A DNA stretch of 64,000 bases from an uncultured Victivallales bacterium (GTDB taxonomy: Bacteria; Verrucomicrobiota; Lentisphaeria; Victivallales; UBA1829), in NCBI GenBank assembly GCA_944390795.1, contig CALXRI010000007.1, positions 62,001-126,000 on the forward strand, read 5' to 3'. Numbering within the stretch: position 1 is the stretch's first letter; each line of letters begins with the position of its first letter. The position numbers were made by a program, and so were the translations under genes. Below, in pieces: positions 45,877 to 54,770 of this stretch. The notes beneath the pieces are model-generated. The model did not search any database and was not told where the DNA came from. It saw only the letters and a list, made by a program, of their open reading frames with translations.

Positions 45877-47637
45877 TCAGACCTCTTTCGTCCGCTCCAG
45901 CTGCCGCCGGAAATCCGCATTGAGTTTCTCCAGGTAGCCGAAACGGGAGCGGATGAAATCCTCCACCGTGCTCTCCGCATAGAAATCCCGGAGGAGAGAA
46001 CGCATTTCCTCCCGGAAAACGGCAAGTTTTTCCGCCAGCGCGGCGGAGTAGCGTTTCATCATGTTCAGGCGGTAATCCGGAATCGCCTTCCCGAGCTGTC
46101 CGTCATAATACTGGAGATAATTGACGATGCGCGTCCGTTCCGCAACCAGGGATTCGGCGGCGGCGGCATACCGCAGGAAATTCAGGCGGCGCACTCCCGG
46201 ATTGACACCCGCAATCCGGTCATAGGAATACGGCGTCTTCCCGATATGAAGAACCGCCTCCGACAAGGCGGGTTCGAGAATTTCGCCGTAAAACAGCAGG
46301 GAGAAATCCCGGATGAACGCATCCAGGCTCTGCGGAATACCGCTCCACATGCTCATGGCGCCATACGCGATCGGAAACCAGGCACTTTCATGAGGTTCCG
46401 CGGGACAGTCCGCCGAAGCGATTCTGGTCCATCCGGTCGCGACCACGCATTCCAGACGGTTTTCGACCGCGCTTTTGGCCCAGGCGTCCAGATTCCGCGC
46501 ACGGATTTCCAGCGGGGGAAGAGAGCCGGCCCAGTTGTCGCATCCGGCAAAACCGCTCGCCCCCCAGACCCTCGCTCCGGAAGCGAGATATTCATGAAGA
46601 TAAGGAAAGACGTTGTTCTTCCCGCCGTAACCGTATGCCCAGTACATGAGCACGGCCTTCTTTCCGAGCTTCCAGCAGGCCTTCGCCTCGGACTCGGAAA
46701 GGTTCCTGTGCAGATTGCGCAGAATATCCTCCCACATGACCGGCGTTCTGCCGTGCGCGATCAGATAATCAATGCATGCCTCGGTTTTCCTGAGATAGGA
46801 GCCGCCTTTCCCCAGTTTTGCGCACTTCCCGCAGCGTCCGAGCAGATCCGTCTCATCCGCGCCGATATGGAAGTATTCCGTGTGCTCGGCGAAACATTCC
46901 ATCAGCTCCGACGCCATGGCCTCCCAGAGCTTCTGTGCGGCAGGCGATGACGCACAGTATTGAAACGGATGACCGTCTTCACGGAGATGCGCATATTTCC
47001 GGTGCTTCAGCAGATAATCCGCATGCGCGAGACACTGGAGCTTCGGCACGATCATGATATTCAGAGAACGGGCATAGCGGCTGAACTCGCGCATCTCCTC
47101 GAAGGTGTAGGCGTCCCTCACCCCGACGCCGGGGGCGCAGCGGTAATTGTATTTGTCTTCCAGTTCCAGCAGGATGGCGTTGATCTTGAGGGAAGCCAGA
47201 ATCCGCATCTCCTCCTTCAGCACAGCAAGCTTCGGCTGATATCCTTTCAGATCCCAGTGGATCATGCGGAGCGGAATGGACGCGTGATCCCGGATCTCCA
47301 TGCACTGTGCGGAGGCCGGGAGCTGCAGCAGTGTCTGAATCCCGTAAAACACACCGCCCGGCGAAGCCGCATCAATGCGGATGCAGTCCTCTGCGACACG
47401 CAGCACATAGGCGTCCGGCTCCCCTCCGGCATCCACCGGAGACATCCCGCGTGTCCCCGCGGTGAATTCCGCGAAAAAACCTTTCCTTCCCCTCACAATT
47501 TTCAAGTTCGGGAAACGTTCTTCGAGGAGCTCCTCCGTTTCCGCATTCACTCCCGCGCACCGGAGTCTGCGCAGGGAGTCCATGCGGCAGACACCGCGGG
47601 CGGGAACCATCTGTTTCACCGGCGGGATCAAGTTCAT
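45877..47637 (-). CDS. Glycoside hydrolase family 20 (beta-N-acetylhexosaminidase-like)
   Basis: 586 residues with no signal peptide, so probably cytoplasmic. An N-terminal GH20b-like alpha/beta domain (to about 118, with SPGGVFYGIQTL) leads into the catalytic barrel. The catalytic pair is Asp261-Glu262 in FHIGADETDLLG, which is the GH20 HxGxDE motif, as needed for substrate-assisted cleavage of N-acetylglucosamine or N-acetylgalactosamine residues. A C-terminal helical region of about 150 residues follows. The ATG overlaps the regulator stop, so the two genes are an operon for using a host or mucin-like amino sugar; that use is inferred. Confidence 0.88.
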   Translation of the reverse strand: MNLIPPVKQMVPARGVCRMDSLRRLRCAGVNAETEELLEERFPNLKIVRGRKGFFAEFTAGTRGMSPVDAGGEPDAYVLRVAEDCIRIDAASPGGVFYGIQTLLQLPASAQCMEIRDHASIPLRMIHWDLKGYQPKLAVLKEEMRILASLKINAILLELEDKYNYRCAPGVGVRDAYTFEEMREFSRYARSLNIMIVPKLQCLAHADYLLKHRKYAHLREDGHPFQYCASSPAAQKLWEAMASELMECFAEHTEYFHIGADETDLLGRCGKCAKLGKGGSYLRKTEACIDYLIAHGRTPVMWEDILRNLHRNLSESEAKACWKLGKKAVLMYWAYGYGGKNNVFPYLHEYLASGARVWGASGFAGCDNWAGSLPPLEIRARNLDAWAKSAVENRLECVVATGWTRIASADCPAEPHESAWFPIAYGAMSMWSGIPQSLDAFIRDFSLLFYGEILEPALSEAVLHIGKTPYSYDRIAGVNPGVRRLNFLRYAAAAESLVAERTRIVNYLQYYDGQLGKAIPDYRLNMMKRYSAALAEKLAVFREEMRSLLRDFYAESTVEDFIRSRFGYLEKLNADFRRQLERTKEV

Positions 47638-48698
47638 TTTCTTCTGTCCTTTCCATCTGTTTTTTCAAGTTCAATCAATTTCCCCGAACCGGAGACATGG
47701 TGAATGCGGGGAAGCATCCAGTCCTCCGGAGAATTTGCAATCATCAGATCAACGGCGGCCTCTCCCATGGCTTTGTAATCGACGCGATAGGAAATGATTG
47801 TGTCAAGATCTCCTTCAACGCCGTCAAAACCGCACAGAAGCGTCTTCGTGCGGAGATGCGCCTTCGACAGCATCCCCCGGAAACGGATCGCCGGGTAATC
47901 GGTGGCGAACAGGACCGCGCCGGGAGAGGCGGCGGGGTCCGCAAGCAGGCGCAGAAGGCGCCCGCAGTCGCCGTCCTCCCGGACGCTCCAGGCAAGACGG
48001 CGACGTTCCGCCTCAATCCGGAACGCTTCGGTCCGTTCGCAGAGATTGGCCAGTCCGAGATCGCAGAAGAGACCGCCGCAGAAACAGACACTGCGGACAC
48101 CCTTCGCCGCAAGATGATCCAGAAGAGCAGCCATCCCGGCATGATTGCCGCAGAGAACGCAGTGCATATCCGGAAACACGTTGTTGAGCATGATCTTGCG
48201 GAGGCGTCTCATGCGCAGAAGAGGATGCCCCCAGTCGATATGAGGCGTATAGAGAAGCAGAAGTCCGTCCGCATCATTCGGGATCTCCGACGCGGCGGGA
48301 CCATCGAGAAACGCCCGGCATGTCTCAAGTCCGAGTTCCGCGGCGCGCCGTTCCGCGCCCGCTGCCATTCTGAGGTTGTGTTCCAGCGACGGAGCGAATG
48401 CACTTTTCATTCCCAGAATGAATATGCGGCGGAGCGCCTCCGGAGCAGGAGTTCCGTCGAAAGCCGGAAGCTCCCGGGAAGGAACGGCGAAAACGCCGCG
48501 TCCCTTCTCCCTGCGGGCGAATCCCTCCCTTTCCAGTTGAGTCTGCACGCGGTAGGCTGTCATCTCGCTGATACCGTAAATCCCGCAGAGTTCGCGCCTG
48601 GAAGGAAGCCGGCCCGAAACGCCGTAAAAACCGTGCCGGATCCGCCGCTGCAGATCCAGCAGAATTTCCTTGTAAAGCGGGATTGAAACGGATTTCAT
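47634..48698 (-). CDS. GntR/LacI-hybrid transcriptional regulator
   Basis: 354 residues from MKSVSIPLYKE; a GTG eight codons earlier is possible. The N-terminal winged helix of GntR type (GRLPSRRELCGIYGISEMTAYRVQ) is followed by a LacI-type effector domain (ALRRIFILGMKSAF, AVLFATDYPAIRFRG, LLCGFDGVEG). It overlaps the GH20 start (ATGA), and it probably regulates that gene in response to an amino sugar or its breakdown product. It is less close to the other hybrid regulator than the shared architecture would suggest. Confidence 0.88.
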   Translation of the reverse strand: MKSVSIPLYKEILLDLQRRIRHGFYGVSGRLPSRRELCGIYGISEMTAYRVQTQLEREGFARREKGRGVFAVPSRELPAFDGTPAPEALRRIFILGMKSAFAPSLEHNLRMAAGAERRAAELGLETCRAFLDGPAASEIPNDADGLLLLYTPHIDWGHPLLRMRRLRKIMLNNVFPDMHCVLCGNHAGMAALLDHLAAKGVRSVCFCGGLFCDLGLANLCERTEAFRIEAERRRLAWSVREDGDCGRLLRLLADPAASPGAVLFATDYPAIRFRGMLSKAHLRTKTLLCGFDGVEGDLDTIISYRVDYKAMGEAAVDLMIANSPEDWMLPRIHHVSGSGKLIELEKTDGKDRRK

Positions 48699-48972
48699 AT
48701 GCTTTCCATACTGGTTCTTCACTTCCTGATTCTATACAACTATACATGCCGTGCAAAAAAAAACAAGAAGCAGATCGCTGTTTTCCATCAGGAAAATTCC
48801 TGTTCCGCCCCCTTTTCCACACGGCGGCACGCCGAAATCGGGAAATCCTTTTTCCTGATCCGGATTGAAAATCCCGGAAGGCGATGTAAGTTACTGCAGA
48901 ATCCGGTGCGCGGAATCCGCCTCGTGGCGGGATGAAATCGGAAACTAGTTTTAACACAGGAGCCGGATCCCG

Positions 48973-49734
48973 GTGAAACCCCTGAGCCTTGCCTTTTTTC
49001 TCCTGGCTGCCTGCGCCGCGGCAGCCGGAGAGACGGCGCTGCCGGAAAAAATCGGCGCACGCAGAGACCGTGCCGGCAACATTCTGCTCGGCGGCGCATT
49101 CATCAGAAAAAGCGACCGGACAATCTCTTTTCCGGGAAGAATCAATGTCCGGGAGGGGGTGATCGAGGTGCTCGTGTCCACGCGGCGGGGACGGATGCAC
49201 GAAAGCCTGATCGTGACGGACCTTGATCCGTTTCAACTTCAGATGGCGCTGATTCTCGCCGGCTATGCCAACGGCGACCGGAAAACGGGATCCGCATTCC
49301 ATATCGAAGTCATATCGGGGAAATCCGTCCGGACGCCCGTTGATGAGTGGCTCTACGACAACACGCGGAAAGGACCGAAGCCCCGCGGCAGATATTTCTT
49401 CGCCGGTTCCAGTTTCAAAAACGGCCAATGTCTCGCGTCCCTGGAAGGCAATCTCATCAACATCAACAGCATGGACAAAAATACGATTCTGAACGCAGAT
49501 CTGGATAAAGACGAGGCGCTGCGCGAATACATTGTCCGCACAGAAAAGCTTCCCCCGGCAAAGCTGAAAGATCCGGATTCCCCGCTGGAGGGCAGTGAGG
49601 AAATCCCGGTCCGCGTCATCCTCATCCCCGCAGCAGGGAAATCAGATGCCTCCGGAGAGACCGGGCAGGATTTGAAAGGCGGGAAAACAGATCCTCCGGA
49701 GAAACACGCGGAAGCTCCGCAGACGAGGCGCTGA
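48973..49734 (+). CDS. YdjY-domain exported protein
   Basis: 253 residues, start GTG with AGGAG ten bases upstream. A short signal peptide (LAFFLLAACAAAAGE) is followed by a YdjY-like domain; the signature is IEVLVSTRRGRMHESLIV and the AL/LLxGY helix (QMALILAGYANG). The C-terminal 60 residues are charged and probably disordered. Such proteins are common in Planctomycetota and relatives with unknown role; the domain may bind iron-sulphur or redox partners, but I see no cysteines to support that. It is divergent from the GntR/LacI gene. Confidence 0.75.
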   Translation: MKPLSLAFFLLAACAAAAGETALPEKIGARRDRAGNILLGGAFIRKSDRTISFPGRINVREGVIEVLVSTRRGRMHESLIVTDLDPFQLQMALILAGYANGDRKTGSAFHIEVISGKSVRTPVDEWLYDNTRKGPKPRGRYFFAGSSFKNGQCLASLEGNLININSMDKNTILNADLDKDEALREYIVRTEKLPPAKLKDPDSPLEGSEEIPVRVILIPAAGKSDASGETGQDLKGGKTDPPEKHAEAPQTRR

Positions 49735-49904
49735 TTCATGCGCCGGATCGGATTTTGCCTGATTCCCGGTTGCAATCGCGCACGAGGCATGCTACGTTAT
49801 TCTCTCCGGCGAACGACAGAAAAGCGGCCGCTTGAAACGGCATGCGGCGCGGCATGGACGGGAAGGATTCCCCCGTTCTCCCCGGACTTCGGAACATGAG
49901 GGCA

Positions 49905-51653
49905 ATGATGAAACCGGACATCTCCAGAGCCACGCAGAGAAATTGGACCCGGCTGCGAACCGATGGCAGAAAACGCCTGACGAAGCGGGCGAACAAACGC
50001 CGCTCCACAAAACGGATTCTGCCGCTGGAATATGTTTCCGATCCCGTACACATTCCATTTGTCCGGGCGGCGGCCGGCCGGGTGCGCCGGGAGAAAATTC
50101 CGCTGTCCCGGGCGATCTTCTCCTTTGCCGCCGCACTGCTTGAACGGAAAGGCATTCTGGGAAAACCTCACGTGCAGGCCGTATTGCAGGAATATGCTTC
50201 AGACGCGTCCGCTTTCCGCCTCTGTCCACCCCTGCCGGAAGACGAATGGGACATTCTCGGACTTCTCTATCAGAGCATGCTTCCGGAAGGGAGCAAAAAC
50301 AGAAACGGCTCCTATTACACGCCGGAATCCGTTGCGGTAAACATGACGAGGGATTTCGATTTTTCTCATGGGGAAACTTTTCTGGATCCCTGCTGCGGAA
50401 GCGGCTCCTTCCTGCTCGCCCTGCCCTGTCACGATCCGGAACGCATCTTCGGATTCGACAGGGATCCCGTCGCCGTCTTCATTGCGAAGGTGAATCTTCT
50501 TCTCAGATTTTCCGACCGGGAATTCACACCGCAGATCTTCCGCATGAATTATCTTGGAAAACACAGCGGAAACGCCCTGCTGCGCAGCATCCGCCGGAAA
50601 ACTTTCGACTACATCGCAACCAATCCCCCCTGGGGGGCGGTCTCCCGGGGCGCGCGTATTCCGCGGGAAATCCGCTCCGGGGAATCGTTCTCCTGCTTTT
50701 TCGTGAATGCCCGGCACCAGCTGAAAGATTCCGGACTGATCCGCTTTCTCTTTCCGGAATCGCTTCTCAACGTGAAAAATCACCGGGATCTCCGCTCCTT
50801 TCTGCTGAATTGCTGCGAACTGAAACGGATTACGCTGTACGACGGAACGTTTTCAGGCGTGACGACAAAATACATTGATGTGCTGTGCGGCAAACATCCG
50901 CCAACCCGGGAGGTGTATTTCCGCGATCCGTCCGGACTCCACAGGATTCCGGCGGACAGTTTCCGCATGACGGACAATTTTTCCTTCCTCACCCACGCGG
51001 ATCTGGAAATTCTCCGGAAAATCAAGGCGAAAGGCAGATACGACCTGTCCGGAAGCATCTGGGCTCTGGGAATTGTGACCGGCGACAACCGGGACAAGCT
51101 GAAACGCGTCCCGGAGCCTGGCTTCGAAGCGATCTACACGGGCAAGGAGATCGAACGCTACAGCCTCCGGCCGCCGGAAAATTATCTGCTGTACGACCGG
51201 ACAAAGCTGCAGCAGATCGCCCGGGAGGAATACTACCGGGCACCGGAAAAACTGGTTTACAAGTTCATTTCGGACAAACCGGTCTTCGCCTATGACAATA
51301 CGGGAAGTCTCTTCCTGAACAGCGCGAACATCCTGATCCCTTCCGTGCCTGGCATGAGCATCAAAACCGTTCTCGCATTTTTGAATTCGGCGCTGTTCCG
51401 CTTCTTCTACACCAGAATCTTCGGCGAGGTGAAAGTCCTGAAAGGAAATCTTGTCAGACTCCCGTTCCCGGAAATTTCGCCGGAGCAGGACCGCCGTTTC
51501 GAATTCCTCGTGAAACGGATCCTCGATGGCGACGCCGGTGCGGACAGCCATCTGCAGGACGCAATCGAAGCGCTGTATGATCTCACGCCGGAACAGACGG
51601 CGCACGTCCGGCGGATCCCCGGAAAAACCGGAACACATCTCCGCACGGCATAA
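49905..51653 (+). CDS. Solitary N6-adenine DNA methyltransferase, TaqI-type C-terminus
   Basis: About 582 residues; the start is chosen at 49905 for the GAGG just upstream (an ATG 3 bp later is equally good, and in-frame ATGs further 5' lack a site). An N-terminal Arg/Lys-rich region precedes the SAM-binding motif DPCCGSGSF (about 161-169) and the catalytic NPPW (about 240-243), the gamma-class order of N6-adenine methylases. The C-terminal half has the features of a target-recognition domain related to TaqI (YTGKEIERYSLRPPENYLLYD; FLNSANILIP). No restriction nuclease domain or gene is adjacent, so it is an orphan or part of a Type IIG-like family that has lost the nuclease. The site recognised is unknown. 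Confidence 0.85.
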   Translation: MMKPDISRATQRNWTRLRTDGRKRLTKRANKRRSTKRILPLEYVSDPVHIPFVRAAAGRVRREKIPLSRAIFSFAAALLERKGILGKPHVQAVLQEYASDASAFRLCPPLPEDEWDILGLLYQSMLPEGSKNRNGSYYTPESVAVNMTRDFDFSHGETFLDPCCGSGSFLLALPCHDPERIFGFDRDPVAVFIAKVNLLLRFSDREFTPQIFRMNYLGKHSGNALLRSIRRKTFDYIATNPPWGAVSRGARIPREIRSGESFSCFFVNARHQLKDSGLIRFLFPESLLNVKNHRDLRSFLLNCCELKRITLYDGTFSGVTTKYIDVLCGKHPPTREVYFRDPSGLHRIPADSFRMTDNFSFLTHADLEILRKIKAKGRYDLSGSIWALGIVTGDNRDKLKRVPEPGFEAIYTGKEIERYSLRPPENYLLYDRTKLQQIAREEYYRAPEKLVYKFISDKPVFAYDNTGSLFLNSANILIPSVPGMSIKTVLAFLNSALFRFFYTRIFGEVKVLKGNLVRLPFPEISPEQDRRFEFLVKRILDGDAGADSHLQDAIEALYDLTPEQTAHVRRIPGKTGTHLRTA

Positions 51654-51742
51654 GAAAACGCCGGAGGCGCCGCATTATTCCGCGCACCATCGGAATCCCG
51701 CAAAGATAAGCCATCCCGGGACAAAGCAAACGCCCGCATCGG

Positions 51743-51860
51743 AGACTTCGTCTGCAGCGGGGTGGCCTGGGCAGCCGGAGCGCGGCAGGACTCCCCCGAG
51801 AGGGCAAAGCAGTTGCCGCGATGCGGAGCATCGCACTGTTAAGCTGTTTTTTTTTAATAA
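51743..51860. repeat. Hairpin-chain element related to the 25.7-26.1 kb repeat
   Basis: In the 300-bp spacer after the methyltransferase, the 28 bp at 51765-51792 match 25860-25887 of the tandem repeat at 23 positions, including the run CGCGGCAGGACT. Small stems follow: GGCAA/TTGCC (51803-51817) and GCGATGC/GCATCGC (51818-51834), then a T9 run (51847-51855) that could end transcription. The rest of the spacer carries only the promoter described below. Confidence 0.5.
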
Positions 51861-51884
51861 AGAGGGGGAAAATGCAAAGTGCGC

Positions 51885-51913
51885 TTGATTGTAGGGGATT
51901 TCTGTGGTAAATT
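51885..51913 (+). promoter_or_regulatory. Probable promoter of the tandem NDP-kinase-fold gene
   Basis: TTGATT (51885-51890) and TAAATT (51908-51913) with exact 17-bp spacing, 40 bp before the ATG at 51954. Confidence 0.6.
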
Positions 51914-51953
51914 ACCGGGATCAGCAAATTTAAATGAGGAGAAATCTGTTACT

Positions 51954-53138
51954 ATGGCAGTGGAACTTTCGTTCGTTCTGATCACCCCTTACTCGCTCAT
52001 GAAATCCCGTACGGGGGGTATTCTCGCACGCCTTCTTTCCCGCACGGACCTTGATCTTGTCGGCGCCCAGATGCTCACGCCGTCCCGTGAATTTGCCGAA
52101 ACCTATGCGGCCTCCATGCGGAAACATGTCGGGAAACGCGATGAATTCGCGGCAAAACTCTTCAGCGACTACATGCTCGACAATCTCTCCCCGCTTCCCG
52201 ACGGTTCCCGGGAACGCGTTCTGATGCTCCTCTTCAAAGGAGAAAACGCCTGCGCCAAGCTCTCCGCCGTCGTCGGGCAGCTGCCGAACGCAAAAAACCG
52301 CAAGACCAACATCATCGGGGAAACCATCCGCGACACCTATGCCGACCTGGTCTTCAACCGCGACGGATCGCTCAACTATTTTGAACCTGCCGTTTTCACG
52401 CCGCCGCTCTCCGACGCCTGCGAGGAACGCCTGGAAATGCTTGCGGACTTCGCGGAGGCAAGCGAAAACATCGTGACGAACACAACGCATCAGGAACCCA
52501 ACAGCGAACGCACGCTGGTCATCATCAAGCCCGACAACTGGCGCTGTCCGAGCGTGAAGCCCGGCAACATCATCGATATGCTCAGCCGGACGGGTCTCCG
52601 CATCGTCGGATGCAAAATCTACCAGATGTCCGTGGCGGAGGCGCTGGAATTTTACGGTCCCGTCCAGAATGCCCTGCGCAAAAAGCTCGCGCCGGTCATC
52701 GGAAAAAAGGCCTATGACCGCCTTTCCGAGGAATTCGGCCTCAAGCTCCGTCCGGAATCCGAACAGATGCTGACGGATTCCATCGGACGGGACTACGCGG
52801 ACGACCAGTTCAACAAGATCGTGGAATTCATGTCCGGCCGCCGTCCGGACGAGTGTCCGTCGGACGAGCTGAACCGTCCGGGCAAAGTCAAATGCATGAT
52901 TCTGATTTATGAAGGGCCCGGCGCGGTCCGGAAAATCCGCGACGTGCTCGGCCCGACGGATCCGACCAAGGCGCCTGGCGGCACAATCCGCAGGGAATTC
53001 GGGCACGACGTCATGGTCAATACCGCGCACGCGTCCGATTCCCAGGAAAGCTTCGAACGCGAATCCAGGATCATCAAGATTCAGAACAATCCGATGGCGG
53101 CGCTGATCCGCACGCATCTGGCATCCATGAAACAATAA
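51954..53138 (+). CDS. Tandem nucleoside-diphosphate-kinase-fold protein, first domain degenerate
   Basis: 394 residues from MAVELSFVLITP; AGGAG lies 12 bases upstream. Two NDP-kinase-like domains are seen: residues 1-150 and 185-390, both beginning with the strand typical of NDK (FVLITPYSLMKS; LVIIKPDNW). In domain 2 the active-site NxxHxSD is present as NTAHASDS with His359. In domain 1 the same place reads FNRDGSL, so the catalytic His is Asp137. Domain 2 also has a longer insert (about 255-305) before GGTIRREFG. NDP kinases phosphorylate NDPs by ping-pong through this His. Whether this protein does so, or is a regulatory relative, is open. It is followed by aspC-like with a 18-bp gap. Confidence 0.85.
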   Translation: MAVELSFVLITPYSLMKSRTGGILARLLSRTDLDLVGAQMLTPSREFAETYAASMRKHVGKRDEFAAKLFSDYMLDNLSPLPDGSRERVLMLLFKGENACAKLSAVVGQLPNAKNRKTNIIGETIRDTYADLVFNRDGSLNYFEPAVFTPPLSDACEERLEMLADFAEASENIVTNTTHQEPNSERTLVIIKPDNWRCPSVKPGNIIDMLSRTGLRIVGCKIYQMSVAEALEFYGPVQNALRKKLAPVIGKKAYDRLSEEFGLKLRPESEQMLTDSIGRDYADDQFNKIVEFMSGRRPDECPSDELNRPGKVKCMILIYEGPGAVRKIRDVLGPTDPTKAPGGTIRREFGHDVMVNTAHASDSQESFERESRIIKIQNNPMAALIRTHLASMKQ

Positions 53139-53156
53139 AGGAAGGAATACGCCGAA

Positions 53157-54341
53157 ATGAATGATCTGAAGGCTACAAAGGGAACGATGGCGTTCCTCTC
53201 CCCGTCCGAAACACTGGCAATCGCAGCGAAAGCCAAGGCATTGAAGGCTGCCGGCGAAGACGTCTGCGCCATGGGCGCCGGCGAACCCGATTTCGATACG
53301 CCGCAGCATATCAAACAGGCGGCAGTCGACGCTCTTATGAGGGGGGAGACAAAATACACCCCGTCCTCCGGCATCCCCGCGCTCAAGAAAGCGATTGTGG
53401 AAAAATTCCGGAATGACAACGGCATTGAAACGGAACCATCCCGAGTCATTGTTTCACCCGGAGCGAAGTTCAGCGGATTTGCTGCGATCTGCACTCTCTG
53501 CGGCCCCGGCGACGAGGTGATCGTTCCGGCCCCCTACTGGGTCAGCTACACGGAAATGATCAAGGCGGCCGGTGCGACCGCCGTCATCGTCAACTGCCGT
53601 GCGGAGAACAATTTCGAACTGGAGCCGGAAGCGCTTCAGGCCGCAATTACGCCGCGCACGAAACTGCTGATTCTCAATTCGCCGTCGAATCCGACCGGGG
53701 CAGTCTACCGCGCTTCCACCATTGAGAAAATCGCGGAAATCGCGCTCCGGAACAACATCATGGTTCTGTCGGATGAAATTTATGAAAAGCTCGTCTACGA
53801 TCCGGAGCTCCCGCACAAGAGCATCGCATCGGTCTCCCCGGAAATGAACGAGCTCACGATCACGATCAACGGATTCAGCAAGGCGTATTCGATGCCGGGC
53901 TGGCGTCTCGGCTACCTCACGGCGCCGAAATGGCTGGCGGACCGAATCGTCGCATTCCAGAGCCACACGACCTCCAATCCGACGAGTTTTGCCCAGTACG
54001 GCGCGCTCGCCGCACTGACCGGTCCGCAGGGACCTGTCGAGGAAATGCGCCGCGCGTTTGCCAGACGCCGTGATATCATCTACTCGCTGTTTTCCGCGAT
54101 TCCAGGAGTCAGGACGATCCGTCCTTCCGGCGCGTTCTATCTTTTCTTTGACGTATCGAGCTTCGGACTGAACTCCACGGACTTCGTCAACCGTCTGCTG
54201 GACGAGGAAAAAGTCGCCGGAGTGCCGGGGAAAGCATTCGGGGACGATCACAGTCTCCGCGTTTCCTACGCATGTTCCGAGGAAACCATCCGCGAGGCGG
54301 CGGCAAGAATCGCACGTTTCTGCGGGAAACTTGCGGGATAA
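53157..54341 (+). CDS. aspC: Class I aminotransferase, aspartate aminotransferase type
   Basis: 394 residues; AAGGAAGG lies about 12 bases before the ATG. The fold-type I pattern is complete: GAGEPDFDTPQ at 40-50, NSPSNPTGAVY from 174, Asp206 in SDEIY, and the pyridoxal Lys242 in GFSKAYSMPGWRLGY. It is closest in style to the AspB/AspC group of aspartate/prephenate aminotransferases. It transfers amino groups between aspartate and 2-oxoglutarate or similar acids in the cytoplasm. It follows the NDP-kinase-like gene closely and is likely co-transcribed; the metabolic link is not clear. Confidence 0.9.
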   Translation: MNDLKATKGTMAFLSPSETLAIAAKAKALKAAGEDVCAMGAGEPDFDTPQHIKQAAVDALMRGETKYTPSSGIPALKKAIVEKFRNDNGIETEPSRVIVSPGAKFSGFAAICTLCGPGDEVIVPAPYWVSYTEMIKAAGATAVIVNCRAENNFELEPEALQAAITPRTKLLILNSPSNPTGAVYRASTIEKIAEIALRNNIMVLSDEIYEKLVYDPELPHKSIASVSPEMNELTITINGFSKAYSMPGWRLGYLTAPKWLADRIVAFQSHTTSNPTSFAQYGALAALTGPQGPVEEMRRAFARRRDIIYSLFSAIPGVRTIRPSGAFYLFFDVSSFGLNSTDFVNRLLDEEKVAGVPGKAFGDDHSLRVSYACSEETIREAAARIARFCGKLAG

Positions 54342-54445
54342 CCGCACTGTTTCACGCCGCCGGATGCGACGACAACCCGTGTCCGGCGGAGGAAAACAGG
54401 AAGCAACCGCGGGAACAGCCCCGGAAAAAACCGGAGGAGTCCGGA

Positions 54446-54745
54446 ATGGATATTGTATGGATCGCAGTCCGTTTTCTGATTCTGTTTGCCGTCACAGTCG
54501 CTGCGCTGGACGTTGCCATGTTTCTGGCAGACGTCCGCGTTCGTTCCACGATGTCGGTTTCCATTGCGCTCGGTCTGTTCTGCACGGTCCTGCTGATGAT
54601 TCCGTGGATCGGCTGGCTGGTCGCCGGATTCTTCGCGTTCCGCTGCCTGGCGAAACTGACGCACTCGCCGCCGCTGCCGGACTCTCTGGTCATGTCGGCG
54701 GGCGCGATTCTCGCGGCGCAGATCTGCAAGCTTCTGCTGTTCTGA
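54446..54745 (+). CDS. Small membrane protein of 99 residues
   Basis: Starts at MDIVWIAVRF with GGAGGAG eight bases upstream; longer frames reaching into aspC are shadows. Three hydrophobic segments (about 4-26, 38-62 and 79-98) fill the protein, with no charged core and no recognised motif. It lies between aspC and the sigma-54 activator, 25 bp before the latter, so it may be cotranscribed with it. It is annotated as a gene on the strength of the binding site and the clean hydrophobic pattern. Confidence 0.65.
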   Translation: MDIVWIAVRFLILFAVTVAALDVAMFLADVRVRSTMSVSIALGLFCTVLLMIPWIGWLVAGFFAFRCLAKLTHSPPLPDSLVMSAGAILAAQICKLLLF

Positions 54746-54770
54746 CAGATTCATTCAACGGAGGGACTTC

